The notes beneath the pieces are model-generated. The model had not been told where the DNA came from, searched no databases, and saw only the letters and a list, made by a program, of their open reading frames with translations. Positions 9,041 through 19,073 of a stretch of DNA of 54,078 nt are shown piece by piece. The stretch's first letter is position 1. Each line of letters begins with the position of its first letter. This DNA is from Perlabentimonas sp964490015. GTDB taxonomy: Bacteria; Bacteroidota; Bacteroidia; Bacteroidales; Tenuifilaceae. The position numbers were made by a program, and so were the translations under genes. The stretch is from positions 1-54,078 of the forward strand of contig CAZBBA010000022.1 of assembly GCA_964490015.1 (NCBI GenBank), in the 5' to 3' direction.

Positions 9041-10489
9041 TTATCTATAAGCCTCGTTTTGATCATTATCTGTTATAAGCGGGTTTGCATCGATTTCAAT
9101 CTGGGGGATAGCTAAAGTGAGAATTGGGCTATTCCAGTTAATCGTTGTAGAGTTGAAACCCCAGTGGAATGAAGAGCTGCGATCGATGTTCACACGCATA
9201 CGTTTATTGTCGAGTACGCCAAAGCTCTCTCCGTAAAGTTCCTTTTTCCGTTCAATAAAAATCTCGTTAATTAGATCACCACCTGTGTTTGACGATATAG
9301 TTGCAGTAGGAATAGATCTTTGCTGAACTGTAAATAATGCATTCCTGGATCCGTCCTCATCAAGCAATCGAGCTTTTGCTTCGGCTTCAATAAGGTACAT
9401 TTCCGAAACGCGCATCTTTATCATTCTTGCTACACTTAGTTGATCATTTCTGTGTTGAAACTTATAGGTAAAGTAGCTTCCATCTGACCCAAAGAAACCT
9501 ATATCATCCACAACAAACATTTTTCTGGCATCGTCATCAGAAAATTGATTTACAAATTCTGGTGTGTAACGTATAGTACTGTATCCATAAATTTCTCCTT
9601 CATAACCTGGTCGCATAAAGTACCAAAAAGATGGGTGGGTTGCAAAAACTGCATTATCTGTTTCTGTGTAGTCGAAACCAAAAAGTGATTCTGCGTTATA
9701 GTCGTAAAAACCATCAGTAATTAAAGCGGGATCAAGAGGCTGATTTCTATGACAAGCAATTGCCCAATCTGAAGCGTTCTGCCATTGCTGCATTTCGAGG
9801 TAAAGCCTGGCCAGTAAACCTTGTGCTGAACGTTTAGAAAATCGACCGGTTCGGTTGTTGTCATTTAACAGATCAACCGCTGCAAGAAGATCCTGCTCAA
9901 TCTGCAGGTAGACTACCTCGTTGGTTGATCGTGCAAGACCTGGATCGTCAGAAGCATTGTAGGGCAGAACTCTTAATGGAACGCAAAGAGCCTGATTGTT
10001 TTCACCATAAGTTTGCGCTTGGTACATATTTGCTAACTTTAAATAGCTATACGCTCTTAATGTTAATGCTTCTCCTTTTAAGTTGTCAAGTTTACTCTGA
10101 TCGCCTTCAGCATTATCTATACCTGCAATAATTACGTTAGCGTTATCAATCACCTCATACCCCTTGTTCCAAATTCTTTCGGTGTACAAGGAGATACTGT
10201 TGCTATTGTATTGATACTGTTGTACAAACCATCGGTAGTTATTTGCTTGGCAAATTAATGCATCACCCGATGTGACTTCTAGCACGCCAGGGATATAAAG
10301 ACCGTCGAAGTAGTAGCTAGCAAGGGATCTGTATGTTCCATTAATACCAACTTCAATAGTAGTTGCATTGCTAGTAATTATTTCCTCTGAAACCTTATTG
10401 CTTGGGTTTCTTTCTAGAAAATCTTTCCCACATGAGGTAAATCCTACTCCCAGAAGGATTGATATAAGTATTTTTATGCTTATTTTCAT
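9041..10489 (-). CDS. SusD/RagB-family outer-membrane lipoprotein
   Basis: The 482-residue protein has a lipoprotein signal with the lipid-bearing Cys at residue 20 (GFTSCGKDFLERNPSN). It has the usual SusD layout: TPR-like helices in the first half (ALTLRAYSYLKLANMYQ, QGLLARLYLEMQQW) and a C-terminal part with MRVSEMYLIEAEAKAR and a family-typical ERKKELYGES. It should form the lid on the SusC pore encoded 19 bases upstream and capture the substrate. It belongs to the classical SusD_RagB group, unlike the second SusD at 13984-15432. No substrate can be read from the sequence. Confidence 0.93.
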   Translation of the reverse strand: MKISIKILISILLGVGFTSCGKDFLERNPSNKVSEEIITSNATTIEVGINGTYRSLASYYFDGLYIPGVLEVTSGDALICQANNYRWFVQQYQYNSNSISLYTERIWNKGYEVIDNANVIIAGIDNAEGDQSKLDNLKGEALTLRAYSYLKLANMYQAQTYGENNQALCVPLRVLPYNASDDPGLARSTNEVVYLQIEQDLLAAVDLLNDNNRTGRFSKRSAQGLLARLYLEMQQWQNASDWAIACHRNQPLDPALITDGFYDYNAESLFGFDYTETDNAVFATHPSFWYFMRPGYEGEIYGYSTIRYTPEFVNQFSDDDARKMFVVDDIGFFGSDGSYFTYKFQHRNDQLSVARMIKMRVSEMYLIEAEAKARLLDEDGSRNALFTVQQRSIPTATISSNTGGDLINEIFIERKKELYGESFGVLDNKRMRVNIDRSSSFHWGFNSTTINWNSPILTLAIPQIEIDANPLITDNDQNEAYR

Positions 10490-10508
10490 TTCTTTAAGTT
10501 TTATAATG

Positions 10509-13500
10509 TTATAAACCTAGGTTTAGCCCGAATGTGAACATTCTTGGATTTGGTGTTCTCATTAGATCTATACCATTGAGATCTAGTTCGGGATCCCAGT
10601 TCTTTAAATCCTTATCTTTAACCCAAGTTATTAGGTTGTTACCACTGAAAAATACCTTAGCAGAGTTAACCCCTATTTTGTTAAGCAAAGATTTTGGTAG
10701 ATTGTAAGCAACATTTAATGACCTTAGTTTTACGTAGGTTGCATCATGCAAGAAAAGAGTCGATCGTGAATACGATTTGTCAGAGTTGTTTATCACAAAT
10801 CGAGGTAGGCGAGCATCTGTGTTGGATGGTGTCCAGCAGTCCAGCATATCCGTTAGCATTTGATATCCTAAGATGCTGCCATCGTTTAATAAATCTCTTT
10901 CAACAGTGTCGTAAATTTTTCCTCCTAAGCTATAGTAGAAGTCAATGTTGAAATCGAAATTTTTATAGGATAACGATGTTCCGATAGTTCCAAAAAGATC
11001 AGGGGTAGCTAATCCTTGCTTAAATCTTACTGCCTGAGAGTAGTTAGAGGTAGCAACCTTATTACCCTCCTCGTCAAGTGCATACCACATAGGCCTTCCA
11101 TCATCGCTAACACCAGCCCATTCTTCTAAGTAGAACTCGTATATACTACCTCCTTCTTCCCATATTTTTGTTCCTTCAAGTTGTTTTCCCTGTGTAATTG
11201 AAATCAATTCATTCTTATTGTGCGATGCATTTAGGTTTATATTCCATTTTAAATCATTGGTTGCTATAGCCGTGGCAGTTATGAATAGTTCATGACCTGA
11301 GTTTTTCATATCGGCCAAATTGGTAGTTATATCCAAGAAACCAGTGCTCCCAGGTAATGGTTTTGCGTATAACAAATTAAACGATAGTCGGTTATAGTAT
11401 TCGTATGTAACATTTATCCTATTTAAAAACCTAAAATCTAGCCCAACATTAAAGTTTTGGTTTTCTTCCCAATGTATAGAACTATTGGGTAATTGTGAGT
11501 GCACATAACCTGGCAAGTCATTATATGATTGAGGAGCGTATAAGCCTAAGTATGCAAAATTGGCAATATCATCATTACCCGATGTTCCGTAACTTGCTCT
11601 TAGGGTGAGGTTGTTGATCTTATCGATAGATTTCATAAAATCTTCCTCGCTAACTCTCCACGAGCCACCAGCAGCATAGAACGTTCCAAATCGTTTTTCC
11701 GAACCAAATTTAGAAGAACCATCGCGTCTTAAACTGGCTTGTAAGTAGTATTTGTTATTGTAGTTGTACATTAACTGTCCAAAGGTTGATATTTTAGCCG
11801 ACTCGTTGTAAAAACTTGCTGCTGCCGAAGCCCTTGACGAGTTATCTAGTTCAGGTTGTGTTGATCCACCAAGGTCAGGATAACCTGTTCCTTCGCTTTG
11901 CAAATAATCAAATCTTCTTTCGTATGCTTCAAAACCTAGAAGGCCATTAATGCTATGATCACCAAATTGCTTGTCATAGGTTAGTGTATTTGATGATACC
12001 CATCCAAGATCTGATTTAATGTATTTAGTGCCACGACCAGATACTGGTTGTCCGTTGCCATGGTACTGATTGTAAAATCTAAATTCGTCCATATTTAGGT
12101 AATCAACATTGAAAATTGATTTGAACCTAAAGTTGCTTAAAAAGGTGGCTTCTCCCCAGAATGAGGTAATGGCTCTATTAGTGTTAGTTTCATAGATATC
12201 GAGTTCATTTAGTCCCAGTGGATTGTAGTCAAGACTAACTGGGTTGTGCCAGTTATACGATTTAACCCCATTGGTAAGGATAGGCTCTCCATTGTCATCA
12301 ACCTTGTAAATTGGAACAGCATTGTTAAACAGCATTGCCATACGCATGGGTGATGCTCCACCACCTGCACCAGGAGGGGTATTTTGCATAGTTCTTGACA
12401 AGGTATTCTCTGATCCAACGGTTAGATAGTTCCTCAGCTTAGATGAAATATTGAACTTTGCTGAATACCGCTCTAGACCTTGGCCAACAGTTATACCTTC
12501 GAAGTTTGAATATGCGCCTGATAAGTAGTATGTTAGATTGTCTTTACCGCCAGATGCTTGTAAACTGTAGTCACGAGTTTGAGCAGTTCGGTAAACAGCA
12601 TCAATCCAATCAGTATCCACAACAATCTTTGCACCGTTAACTTCTTCTCCCTGTGCATTTAGAGGCTGATTTGTATTATATGGATTATGAGTAAGGGTCT
12701 GAATTGTTAGTGCATTAGCATTTGCAACAGCCAAGTCTGTGTTTGTAGGGTGAAGAGCCAATTGGTTTTGCAAATACCTGTCGTAGTAAAACCCGTAGAT
12801 TTGTTTCGCACTCATAAGTTCATAGCGCATACTTGGTAGGGTTGATATTCCATACTTTGCATTAAAAGAGATCTTTGAGTCGCCTGCTTTCCCCTTTTTA
12901 GTTGTAATAATTATTACACCATTTGCAGCGGCTGATCCGTATAGCGAAGCGGCAGAAGCATCTTTTAAAACCGTTATTGACTCTATGTCATTAGGGTTAA
13001 TTGTTGATAATACGTCAGAAGATGTGCCAAAGTCATCGTGCGCAACATCGCTAATGTTCCCCGTTTTAATGGGTACACCATCAACAACGTAAAGGGGAGC
13101 ACTGCCAGCCTTTAAAGAACCAGTTCCACGAATCCTTACAGTAGATTGTGCGCCTGGCTGTCCTGATGCTGTGTTTATTTGCAATCCAGGAGTACTTCCT
13201 AGTAGTGCTTGGTTAACAGATATTGTATTTACCTTTTCAAGATCAGCACTCTCTACAACTGAGGCTGAACCAGTAAAAGAAGACTTTTTAACAGTTCCGT
13301 AGGCAACTACTATTACTTCATCTAGTTCCTGAGCCAACGATTCTAGCACAACATTAATAACTGTTCTTCCAGATATTTCTACCTCTTGTTCTTTTAGTCC
13401 TACATAGCTGAATACAAGGGTTGTGGCGTTAATAGGGGCAGTGAGTGTATATTGGCCTTCAATATTTGTGGCCACTCCAGTTGTAGTGCCCTTCACCACC

Positions 13501-13631
13501 ACGGAGGCCCCTATTACGGGTTGCCCATCCTCGGCACTGGTTACCGTTCCAGTTATTTGCACAATCTGTGCTTGGACTATACCTATTCCAAGTAGCAGAA
13601 ATGAAGCAATAGTTAATAGCATTTGTTTCAT
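10509..13631 (-). CDS. SusC/RagA-family TonB-dependent receptor
   Basis: The 1040-residue protein has a signal peptide (to about residue 22), a carboxypeptidase-regulatory-like domain (about 25-97), a TonB box around LDEVIVVAYGT (103-113), a plug with the conserved block ESITVLKDASAASLYG, and a 22-strand barrel ending in an aromatic-rich strand (FTFGLNLGL). It imports a ligand across the outer membrane together with the SusD encoded next, using TonB-ExbBD energy. It lacks the extra N-terminal domain (STN) of receptors that signal to anti-sigma factors, and no ECF/anti-sigma pair is adjacent. Confidence 0.95.
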   Translation of the reverse strand: MKQMLLTIASFLLLGIGIVQAQIVQITGTVTSAEDGQPVIGASVVVKGTTTGVATNIEGQYTLTAPINATTLVFSYVGLKEQEVEISGRTVINVVLESLAQELDEVIVVAYGTVKKSSFTGSASVVESADLEKVNTISVNQALLGSTPGLQINTASGQPGAQSTVRIRGTGSLKAGSAPLYVVDGVPIKTGNISDVAHDDFGTSSDVLSTINPNDIESITVLKDASAASLYGSAAANGVIIITTKKGKAGDSKISFNAKYGISTLPSMRYELMSAKQIYGFYYDRYLQNQLALHPTNTDLAVANANALTIQTLTHNPYNTNQPLNAQGEEVNGAKIVVDTDWIDAVYRTAQTRDYSLQASGGKDNLTYYLSGAYSNFEGITVGQGLERYSAKFNISSKLRNYLTVGSENTLSRTMQNTPPGAGGGASPMRMAMLFNNAVPIYKVDDNGEPILTNGVKSYNWHNPVSLDYNPLGLNELDIYETNTNRAITSFWGEATFLSNFRFKSIFNVDYLNMDEFRFYNQYHGNGQPVSGRGTKYIKSDLGWVSSNTLTYDKQFGDHSINGLLGFEAYERRFDYLQSEGTGYPDLGGSTQPELDNSSRASAAASFYNESAKISTFGQLMYNYNNKYYLQASLRRDGSSKFGSEKRFGTFYAAGGSWRVSEEDFMKSIDKINNLTLRASYGTSGNDDIANFAYLGLYAPQSYNDLPGYVHSQLPNSSIHWEENQNFNVGLDFRFLNRINVTYEYYNRLSFNLLYAKPLPGSTGFLDITTNLADMKNSGHELFITATAIATNDLKWNINLNASHNKNELISITQGKQLEGTKIWEEGGSIYEFYLEEWAGVSDDGRPMWYALDEEGNKVATSNYSQAVRFKQGLATPDLFGTIGTSLSYKNFDFNIDFYYSLGGKIYDTVERDLLNDGSILGYQMLTDMLDCWTPSNTDARLPRFVINNSDKSYSRSTLFLHDATYVKLRSLNVAYNLPKSLLNKIGVNSAKVFFSGNNLITWVKDKDLKNWDPELDLNGIDLMRTPNPRMFTFGLNLGL

Positions 13632-13911
13632 AAATAAGTATTTAATTGATTAGTAAAAAAACATTTTGTGTTCAATGGTATTAGGTGAATTTATGTATAT
13701 GGATTCATTGCATTTCTTGGTGTTCAGTTATTGGAGCATTTCAGGGTATGATTAAGTGCAACAAGCCGTATTTTTTCATGTAGTAATTCTTAATATGCGT
13801 TAATATGCAGATATTCAACGATACGAGCTCAATAGTTTGCTTATTGTGCTACCTAACAAATATCAGCATCAAGAACTAGGGTGTAAATAGCGTACAGACA
13901 GTATTTTTAAG

Positions 13912-13927
13912 TAAGTACTAGTACTTA
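13912..13927. promoter_or_regulatory. 16-bp perfect palindrome, possible operator
   Basis: TAAGTACTAGTACTTA is a perfect palindrome directly next to the SusD terminator. It could be an operator for the downstream SusC gene or part of the 3'-end structure. No regulator is known. Confidence 0.3.
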
Positions 13928-13935
13928 AATAAAGT

Positions 13936-13961
13936 AAAGGCTGCCCATATGAGCAGCCTTT
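13936..13961 (-). terminator. Terminator of the second SusC/SusD pair
   Basis: A 9-bp stem (13936-13944 with 13953-13961) with an 8-base loop, 22 bases past the SusD stop. On the minus strand the stem ends in CCTTT and T-rich sequence follows. It makes the two SusC/SusD pairs separate units. Confidence 0.6.
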
Positions 13962-13983
13962 GCCTATTAGTAGCTTAAGAATC

Positions 13984-15432
13984 CTATCTCTCCGTACCGC
14001 CAGCCCACCAAACCTTATCAGTAAAAACATTAATGCTGGGTACGTTTGCTGAGTTTGACGATTGCTCACTAAGAGGGTAGGGGAGCCTATGAACAAAACC
14101 AACAAGAGCATTATTAGGGTTGTTCATTGTTGGAATACCTGTTCTCCTATAGTCATGATATGCTTCCATCGCTTCAGCTTCGTACATGGCAATGTACTTC
14201 TGGGTCATAATTTCTGTTAGTTCATTTCCAGGAGTGAGCAGGGGAGCAACTTCATTGGCGAAATAATCAGAAGCAGAACCTGCGTTTAGCCCCTTTGACT
14301 GGAAAGATGCAGTAATGGCTTCCTCTAGTGAAGTTCCCCAAGTAGGATCAGAAGTTCTGAATTTTGCTTCGACCTCAATGAATTTTAACTCATAGAAAGA
14401 CATAAGAGGTGTTGGCTGAGTTCTTGGAAACGCACCTGTACCTGCAGTGAACATAGAACGTGAGTATATCCCGGTTTGTACTTCAAGTGCTTCTCCACTT
14501 GGTGCCCCAACGTAATTGCCTCCAACTGTTGTAAAGTAAGTCGATATCCTTGGGTCGTTTCTGTCGCGCATTATGTTAAGGATAGTTTCAGACACAGACA
14601 GATGTTTTCTTTCATTATTGAACTCCCACCATGGGTTTGACTTAGTGTTAGCGGCTTCGTATTTAGCAAAGATAAATCCTTCTGAAAGGCTTGTAAAACC
14701 ATTAGCTATAGCAGAAAGTGCTTCAGTCGATGCATTGGGGTTGCGATGTATGAGTCTCATGTGGTACCTTGCTTTTAAGGAGTATGCTGCTTTTACCCAT
14801 GCCTCTTTGTTTGCCGCATCACTGGATAGATCCCCGTAAATGAAGTCTTTATCCCTGTAAATCACAGTTGACTTGTTAATATTTATAATTGCTTCATCTA
14901 ATAGATCGGTTATATGACCATAAATAGCTGATTGGTTTTCGTATTTTGGCTTAAGGATTAGACTTCCTCTGCAAGCTTCAGTCCAGGGAACCTCTCCCCA
15001 CATATCGGTTGCAACAGCTAGGTTATAAGCTGCAATTACTTGTGTTACACCTCTAACCCAGTAGTTCTCTGATTCGCTGCCATTTACAGGGTCAGTCTTG
15101 TCTAGGATTACCTTGCAGATATTCAGTAAGTCGTATACTCTGTTCCATGCATTATTAAATAGTGACGATACATCTTGTCCCTGTCGGGTATCAGCATCAG
15201 CAGATTGCCCCCAAGTTCCTGCACTATGTTCTACGTATACGGTAGCATACCATGCCAAATCATTTCCTGTGGTTTCATGTGCCGACTTTAGTAGTATGTC
15301 TGGCAGTAAATTTTTGGCATCCATATCAAGAGCATCGTTTTGCTCTCTGTTTACATTATCCATAATATCCTCGCTACATGAGGTTATTACAAATGATATG
15401 GCAATAACTAAAATGTATTTTAGAATTTTCAT
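13984..15432 (-). CDS. SusD-like_2 family outer-membrane lipoprotein
   Basis: The 482-residue protein has a lipoprotein signal with Cys at residue 19 (FVITSCSEDIMDNVN). The segments LLPDILLKSAHETTGNDLAWY, NAWNRVYDLLNICKVILDK and ATDMWGEVPWTEAC are typical of the SusD-like_2 group, often called SusD/RagB nutrient-binding lipoproteins. In other Bacteroidota this group pairs with SusC proteins like the one encoded 19 bases upstream and is often tied to peptide or unknown nutrients more than to glycans. It should cap the transporter barrel at the cell surface. Confidence 0.92.
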   Translation of the reverse strand: MKILKYILVIAISFVITSCSEDIMDNVNREQNDALDMDAKNLLPDILLKSAHETTGNDLAWYATVYVEHSAGTWGQSADADTRQGQDVSSLFNNAWNRVYDLLNICKVILDKTDPVNGSESENYWVRGVTQVIAAYNLAVATDMWGEVPWTEACRGSLILKPKYENQSAIYGHITDLLDEAIININKSTVIYRDKDFIYGDLSSDAANKEAWVKAAYSLKARYHMRLIHRNPNASTEALSAIANGFTSLSEGFIFAKYEAANTKSNPWWEFNNERKHLSVSETILNIMRDRNDPRISTYFTTVGGNYVGAPSGEALEVQTGIYSRSMFTAGTGAFPRTQPTPLMSFYELKFIEVEAKFRTSDPTWGTSLEEAITASFQSKGLNAGSASDYFANEVAPLLTPGNELTEIMTQKYIAMYEAEAMEAYHDYRRTGIPTMNNPNNALVGFVHRLPYPLSEQSSNSANVPSINVFTDKVWWAGGTER

Positions 15433-15451
15433 AATTTCTTATTTTATGTTG

Positions 15452-18400
15452 TTAGAATGTAAGGTTTATATTAAACCCATAAGAGGTTGTTTGTGGAAGC
15501 GACATATAGTCCATTCCTCCTAGCATATTGCCCTGCCCCTGAGCAGTTTCCGGATCGAAGTTGGGAAGTGTTGTCCAGAGTAGAATATTCCGTGCTATAA
15601 AACCAACACTTGCCCTTTGAATAAGTAGGGGCTTTGTGAATTTTGATGGAATAGCTACGTTAACACCCACATCCCTAAGTTTAACAAACGATGTTTCATA
15701 AATTTGTGACTCGACTAGACCGCTCAATACATTAGTGTAAAGTTGTTGCAATGCATTTGGATCAGATGATCCGCCCCTTACTATGTCGTTTGGCGTGCCG
15801 TCGGCTTTATAGCCCGGATATATGAAGGTTTCATCGCGGTTTGCAGTTCTCCTAGTCGTTCCATATAGATCCATTAATCTATTTGTTCCAGAATAAATTT
15901 GCCCACCCTGTTTCCACTCTACACTTGCAAAAACATTAACCAGATTAAATAAACTGAGATTATTAGACACGCCTAGAATAAAATCAGGCTGTACTTCTCC
16001 TACTTTCTTGAATTCACCCATAAGAGGGAACCCATAGTTTGGACTGGCAGGGTTTTCGTTTACTAGAATTCTGCCCTTATCGTCTCTCAAAAAAGATTCA
16101 CCATAAATAGCCGGGTATCTATCACCGGCTGAGGCTCTGATGTTTGGCGTTGTAAAACCACCCAGGCTAATACTCTCAACACCTTCAGCCAATTCCACGC
16201 ATACTGAGTTGATTTTTGAGAAATTCAACGATACATTCCAATCAATGCTCTTATTAGCCACAGGATTTGCATACAAAATCAGCTCATGGCCTTTTGTTTC
16301 CATCTGGCCTGCATTCATCATTAATGCTCCATATCCTGTTGAGCCAGCAAGGGGAACACTAAAAATTTGATCAGTTGCATTTTGATAGAAGTAGCTGTAA
16401 TCCAGACCCAAACGATTTCTTAAGAACTTAAGTTCAATACCAAGTTCGGTATTAGCAGTATTCTGTGGGCGGAGGTTTGGGTCGTATATTGTACGACTTG
16501 GTTTATATCCTGAAATGCCTCCAAGTGGATAGTTAATACCATGACGTAGGAAGCCTGAATTGCTTCCTCCACCAATAACAAAGATAGGCACAGGGCTATA
16601 CTCCGAGGCGGCTTGACCAACTTCGGCATACGATGCTCTTACTTTACCAAACGAAAGGAATTCAAAATTTTTGAACCAATCAATTTCAGAAAAAAGGAAG
16701 CTACCAGAAACAGAAGGGTAGAAGAAACCTCTGTTATTCCTAGGCATTGACGACACCGCGTCGTATCGACCCGTTGCATTTAAGAATATCATATTCAGAT
16801 AATCAACTGAAAGGTTGCCAAAGAAACCGGCAGTTCTACGTGCATACTTGTCGTACGAAGAGGTTTGGGTGGTGGTATTAGCCATATTATTCCAGCCGGG
16901 AGTAGTAAATCCACTACCCAAAGAGTGGTAGTACTCGCTTTGGTTATGATCGAACTCATTTCCAACTAGAAGTGATGCATTAAGATTTTCGGAGAAGCTA
17001 TGCTTAAAGGTTGCTGTAAGCAAGGAGTTAAGTGTTCTGCGAGTTAAACCGTAGTTGTTTATTCTTCCTCCAGTAGGCTGAATAAAACCAAATACAGGGT
17101 TTGATGGAGTAGGCAAAAATGCCCCAACAACCATGTCAGTTGTTCCTACTTCCATGTAGTCTTCATTGTCAGTGGTATAGGTGTCTACCCCTATTTGATA
17201 CTTAATGCTAACCCATTGTTTTGGGTTAAACTCGAGGTATGTATTGCCAAAAAATCTTTTTGTAGCTTCGTAGTAATGGTTATGGATTAGTGCCCAGTTT
17301 GGGTTAATGCCAACACCAGGCCTATAGCTAATTTGGCGATATTTCCCAAGATAGCCATCCACGTATGGTTGAGTTCCCATTAAATCGAAGCTAGGAGGAG
17401 CACCATATACACCAAAAAGCCAACTATCATTGGCAGAAGGAAGTTTCTTAATACTTACATCGGAGTAGTTGCCAGAGAAACCTATGTTCCATTTTTCGGC
17501 AAGCTTAAAATCGCCAGCCATTTTTGCGGTGTACCTATCCATTCCTGTCTCTTTCACAATACCCGTTTGATTTGTTGCTCCAAAACCCACCGAATAGTTT
17601 CCGAGAGCATTTGCATTGCTAATGTTTATACTATTGTTGTAAGTATAACCATTTGAAGCAAAAAAACCCTTAGGATTATCATGCCCTTGTGGTGATACCC
17701 ATTGACCTTTATAAGGATCGAAAAATAAGCCGGGATTACCGTTGCTATTGCCACCATATACTGGGTGATTAGAAAGTTCACTTATTTTTGGACCCCAAGA
17801 ATAATTATTACTCACAAAAAATTGACCATTAAATCCTTGGGCATACTCAGTTTGAAATTCTGGTAGTCTTGATATTGCATCAATGGTAACATTTGAATTG
17901 AAAGTTACAACTGGTTTACCAATTTCAGCATTCTTCCCTTTTTTGGTAGTAATGATAATAACACCATTTGATGCTCGTAGTCCGTATAGTGCTGCTGCAG
18001 CCTGCCCCTTAAGTACGTTGATTGACTCAATGTCATTAGGGTCGATATCAAGCGCACGGTTGGCATAGGTAGTTCCAGATATATAAGTGTTAACAGCTCC
18101 TTTGCCAACATAGTTCTCGCGATCACTTTCGCTAGATATGGGCATCCCATCAATTACGTACAGAGGAGCATTGTTTCCGCTAAACGACCTTGCTCCTCGA
18201 ATATATATTTGCGATGGCGAACCTGGCATACCCGAAGATTGGCGTACTTCCAAGCCAGCAATTTTTCCTGATAATGAGGTCATAACATTAGCATCTCCTC
18301 CTCTAGTAAGATCTTCACCCTTAACATCTTGAACAGTATAACCTAGAGACTTCTTATCTCTAGATATACCCAGGGCTGTTACAACAATCTCTTCAAGAGA

Positions 18401-18703
18401 AAGTACACTAGGCTCTAAAATCACATTAATTGTATTGCGCCCTGCAATCTCAATTTCCTGAGAACGCATCCCCACAAAACTTATCGTAATTATTTGGGCA
18501 GAGTTGGGGGCGTTTAGGACAAATTTTCCACTTAAGTCGGTTGACGTGCCGATTGACGTGCCTTTAATTGAGATCGTGGCTCCTATAACCGGCTCTCCAT
18601 CTTCGGCACTAGTAACAGTTCCTGTAATCTGTATAGTTTGCGCCTGAACGCTTAGAACGTTCAAGAATGCAAAGCATACAAAAAGTAAGCAAATTTTTTT
18701 CAT
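15452..18703 (-). CDS. SusC/RagA-family TonB-dependent receptor (second copy)
   Basis: The 1083-residue protein has a signal peptide to about residue 22, a carboxypeptidase-regulatory-like domain at about 25-98, a TonB-box region EEIVVTALGI (104-113) followed by SRDKKSLGYTVQDV, a plug with ESINVLKGQAAAALYG, and a long barrel ending in NINLTF. The ALGISRDKKSLGY motif is characteristic of SusC proteins that partner SusD-like_2 lipoproteins, matching the next gene. The first 50 residues resemble those of the other SusC in the window (QITGTVTSAEDG), but the barrels are diverged, so this is not a recent duplication. Confidence 0.95.
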   Translation of the reverse strand: MKKICLLFVCFAFLNVLSVQAQTIQITGTVTSAEDGEPVIGATISIKGTSIGTSTDLSGKFVLNAPNSAQIITISFVGMRSQEIEIAGRNTINVILEPSVLSLEEIVVTALGISRDKKSLGYTVQDVKGEDLTRGGDANVMTSLSGKIAGLEVRQSSGMPGSPSQIYIRGARSFSGNNAPLYVIDGMPISSESDRENYVGKGAVNTYISGTTYANRALDIDPNDIESINVLKGQAAAALYGLRASNGVIIITTKKGKNAEIGKPVVTFNSNVTIDAISRLPEFQTEYAQGFNGQFFVSNNYSWGPKISELSNHPVYGGNSNGNPGLFFDPYKGQWVSPQGHDNPKGFFASNGYTYNNSINISNANALGNYSVGFGATNQTGIVKETGMDRYTAKMAGDFKLAEKWNIGFSGNYSDVSIKKLPSANDSWLFGVYGAPPSFDLMGTQPYVDGYLGKYRQISYRPGVGINPNWALIHNHYYEATKRFFGNTYLEFNPKQWVSIKYQIGVDTYTTDNEDYMEVGTTDMVVGAFLPTPSNPVFGFIQPTGGRINNYGLTRRTLNSLLTATFKHSFSENLNASLLVGNEFDHNQSEYYHSLGSGFTTPGWNNMANTTTQTSSYDKYARRTAGFFGNLSVDYLNMIFLNATGRYDAVSSMPRNNRGFFYPSVSGSFLFSEIDWFKNFEFLSFGKVRASYAEVGQAASEYSPVPIFVIGGGSNSGFLRHGINYPLGGISGYKPSRTIYDPNLRPQNTANTELGIELKFLRNRLGLDYSYFYQNATDQIFSVPLAGSTGYGALMMNAGQMETKGHELILYANPVANKSIDWNVSLNFSKINSVCVELAEGVESISLGGFTTPNIRASAGDRYPAIYGESFLRDDKGRILVNENPASPNYGFPLMGEFKKVGEVQPDFILGVSNNLSLFNLVNVFASVEWKQGGQIYSGTNRLMDLYGTTRRTANRDETFIYPGYKADGTPNDIVRGGSSDPNALQQLYTNVLSGLVESQIYETSFVKLRDVGVNVAIPSKFTKPLLIQRASVGFIARNILLWTTLPNFDPETAQGQGNMLGGMDYMSLPQTTSYGFNINLTF

Positions 18704-18992
18704 AGAAAAGAAAGATTTAGGTTAGTAAAAAATTACCTCCAACCAAATTATGGAATGGAGATGGATTCGTAAATTAAATGTTAAAGGCAAATATCAGAAG
18801 TTGAGTAGGGGAATACTATAACCAGAATTTGCTATTTTATAGTACGTAGTAATACCTAAGGTAAGGTAATTAGACAGGATCAAGAAAATGGTTATAAGAG
18901 AGAAGTATCAAATAGGATATATCTAAATTTTTAATAGTGAGAGCTGTCAATAAGTTTTAGCGTAATGGGTTTAATTAAGTAATAAATCCCGA
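18704..18992. other. Upstream region of the second SusC gene
   Basis: This AT-rich stretch holds no gene. It should carry the promoter of the SusC/SusD pair on the minus strand, but no clear TAnnTTTG box was found. The word CAAATATCAG at 18788-18797 is shared with the region upstream of the other SusC gene, at a different distance from the start. Confidence 0.4.
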
Positions 18993-19042
18993 AAACTGTA
19001 AGCGCTGAATACTTAATTTTGAGTATTCAGCGCTTACAGTTT
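18993..19042 (-). terminator. Long perfect hairpin (21-bp stem)
   Basis: Bases 18993-19013 and 19022-19042 are a perfect 21-bp inverted repeat with an 8-base loop, 31 bases past the stop of the lipoprotein gene at 19074. The most likely role is its terminator or 3'-end stabiliser. Confidence 0.65.
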
Positions 19043-19073
19043 AACTCTGCTTGAATATGTTAAGCGATTCTTC

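Larger units (their letters stand above)
13632..13983. other. Intergenic region between the two SusC/SusD pairs
   Basis: The 352 bases hold no credible gene. They contain the 16-bp palindrome at 13912-13927 and the terminator at 13936-13961, and they must hold the promoter of the first SusC gene. I found no clear TAnnTTTG box. A ten-base word CAAATATCAG at 13857-13866 also occurs upstream of the second SusC gene (18788-18797). Confidence 0.5.

Noticed and set aside
13869..14111. 80-codon minus-strand ORF next to the SusD-like_2 gene
   Set aside because: It overlaps the end of SusD in another frame and runs through the terminator hairpin.
15098..15523. 141-codon plus-strand ORF spanning the SusC-SusD junction
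   Set aside because: It overlaps two certain genes on the other strand and has no coding features of its own.
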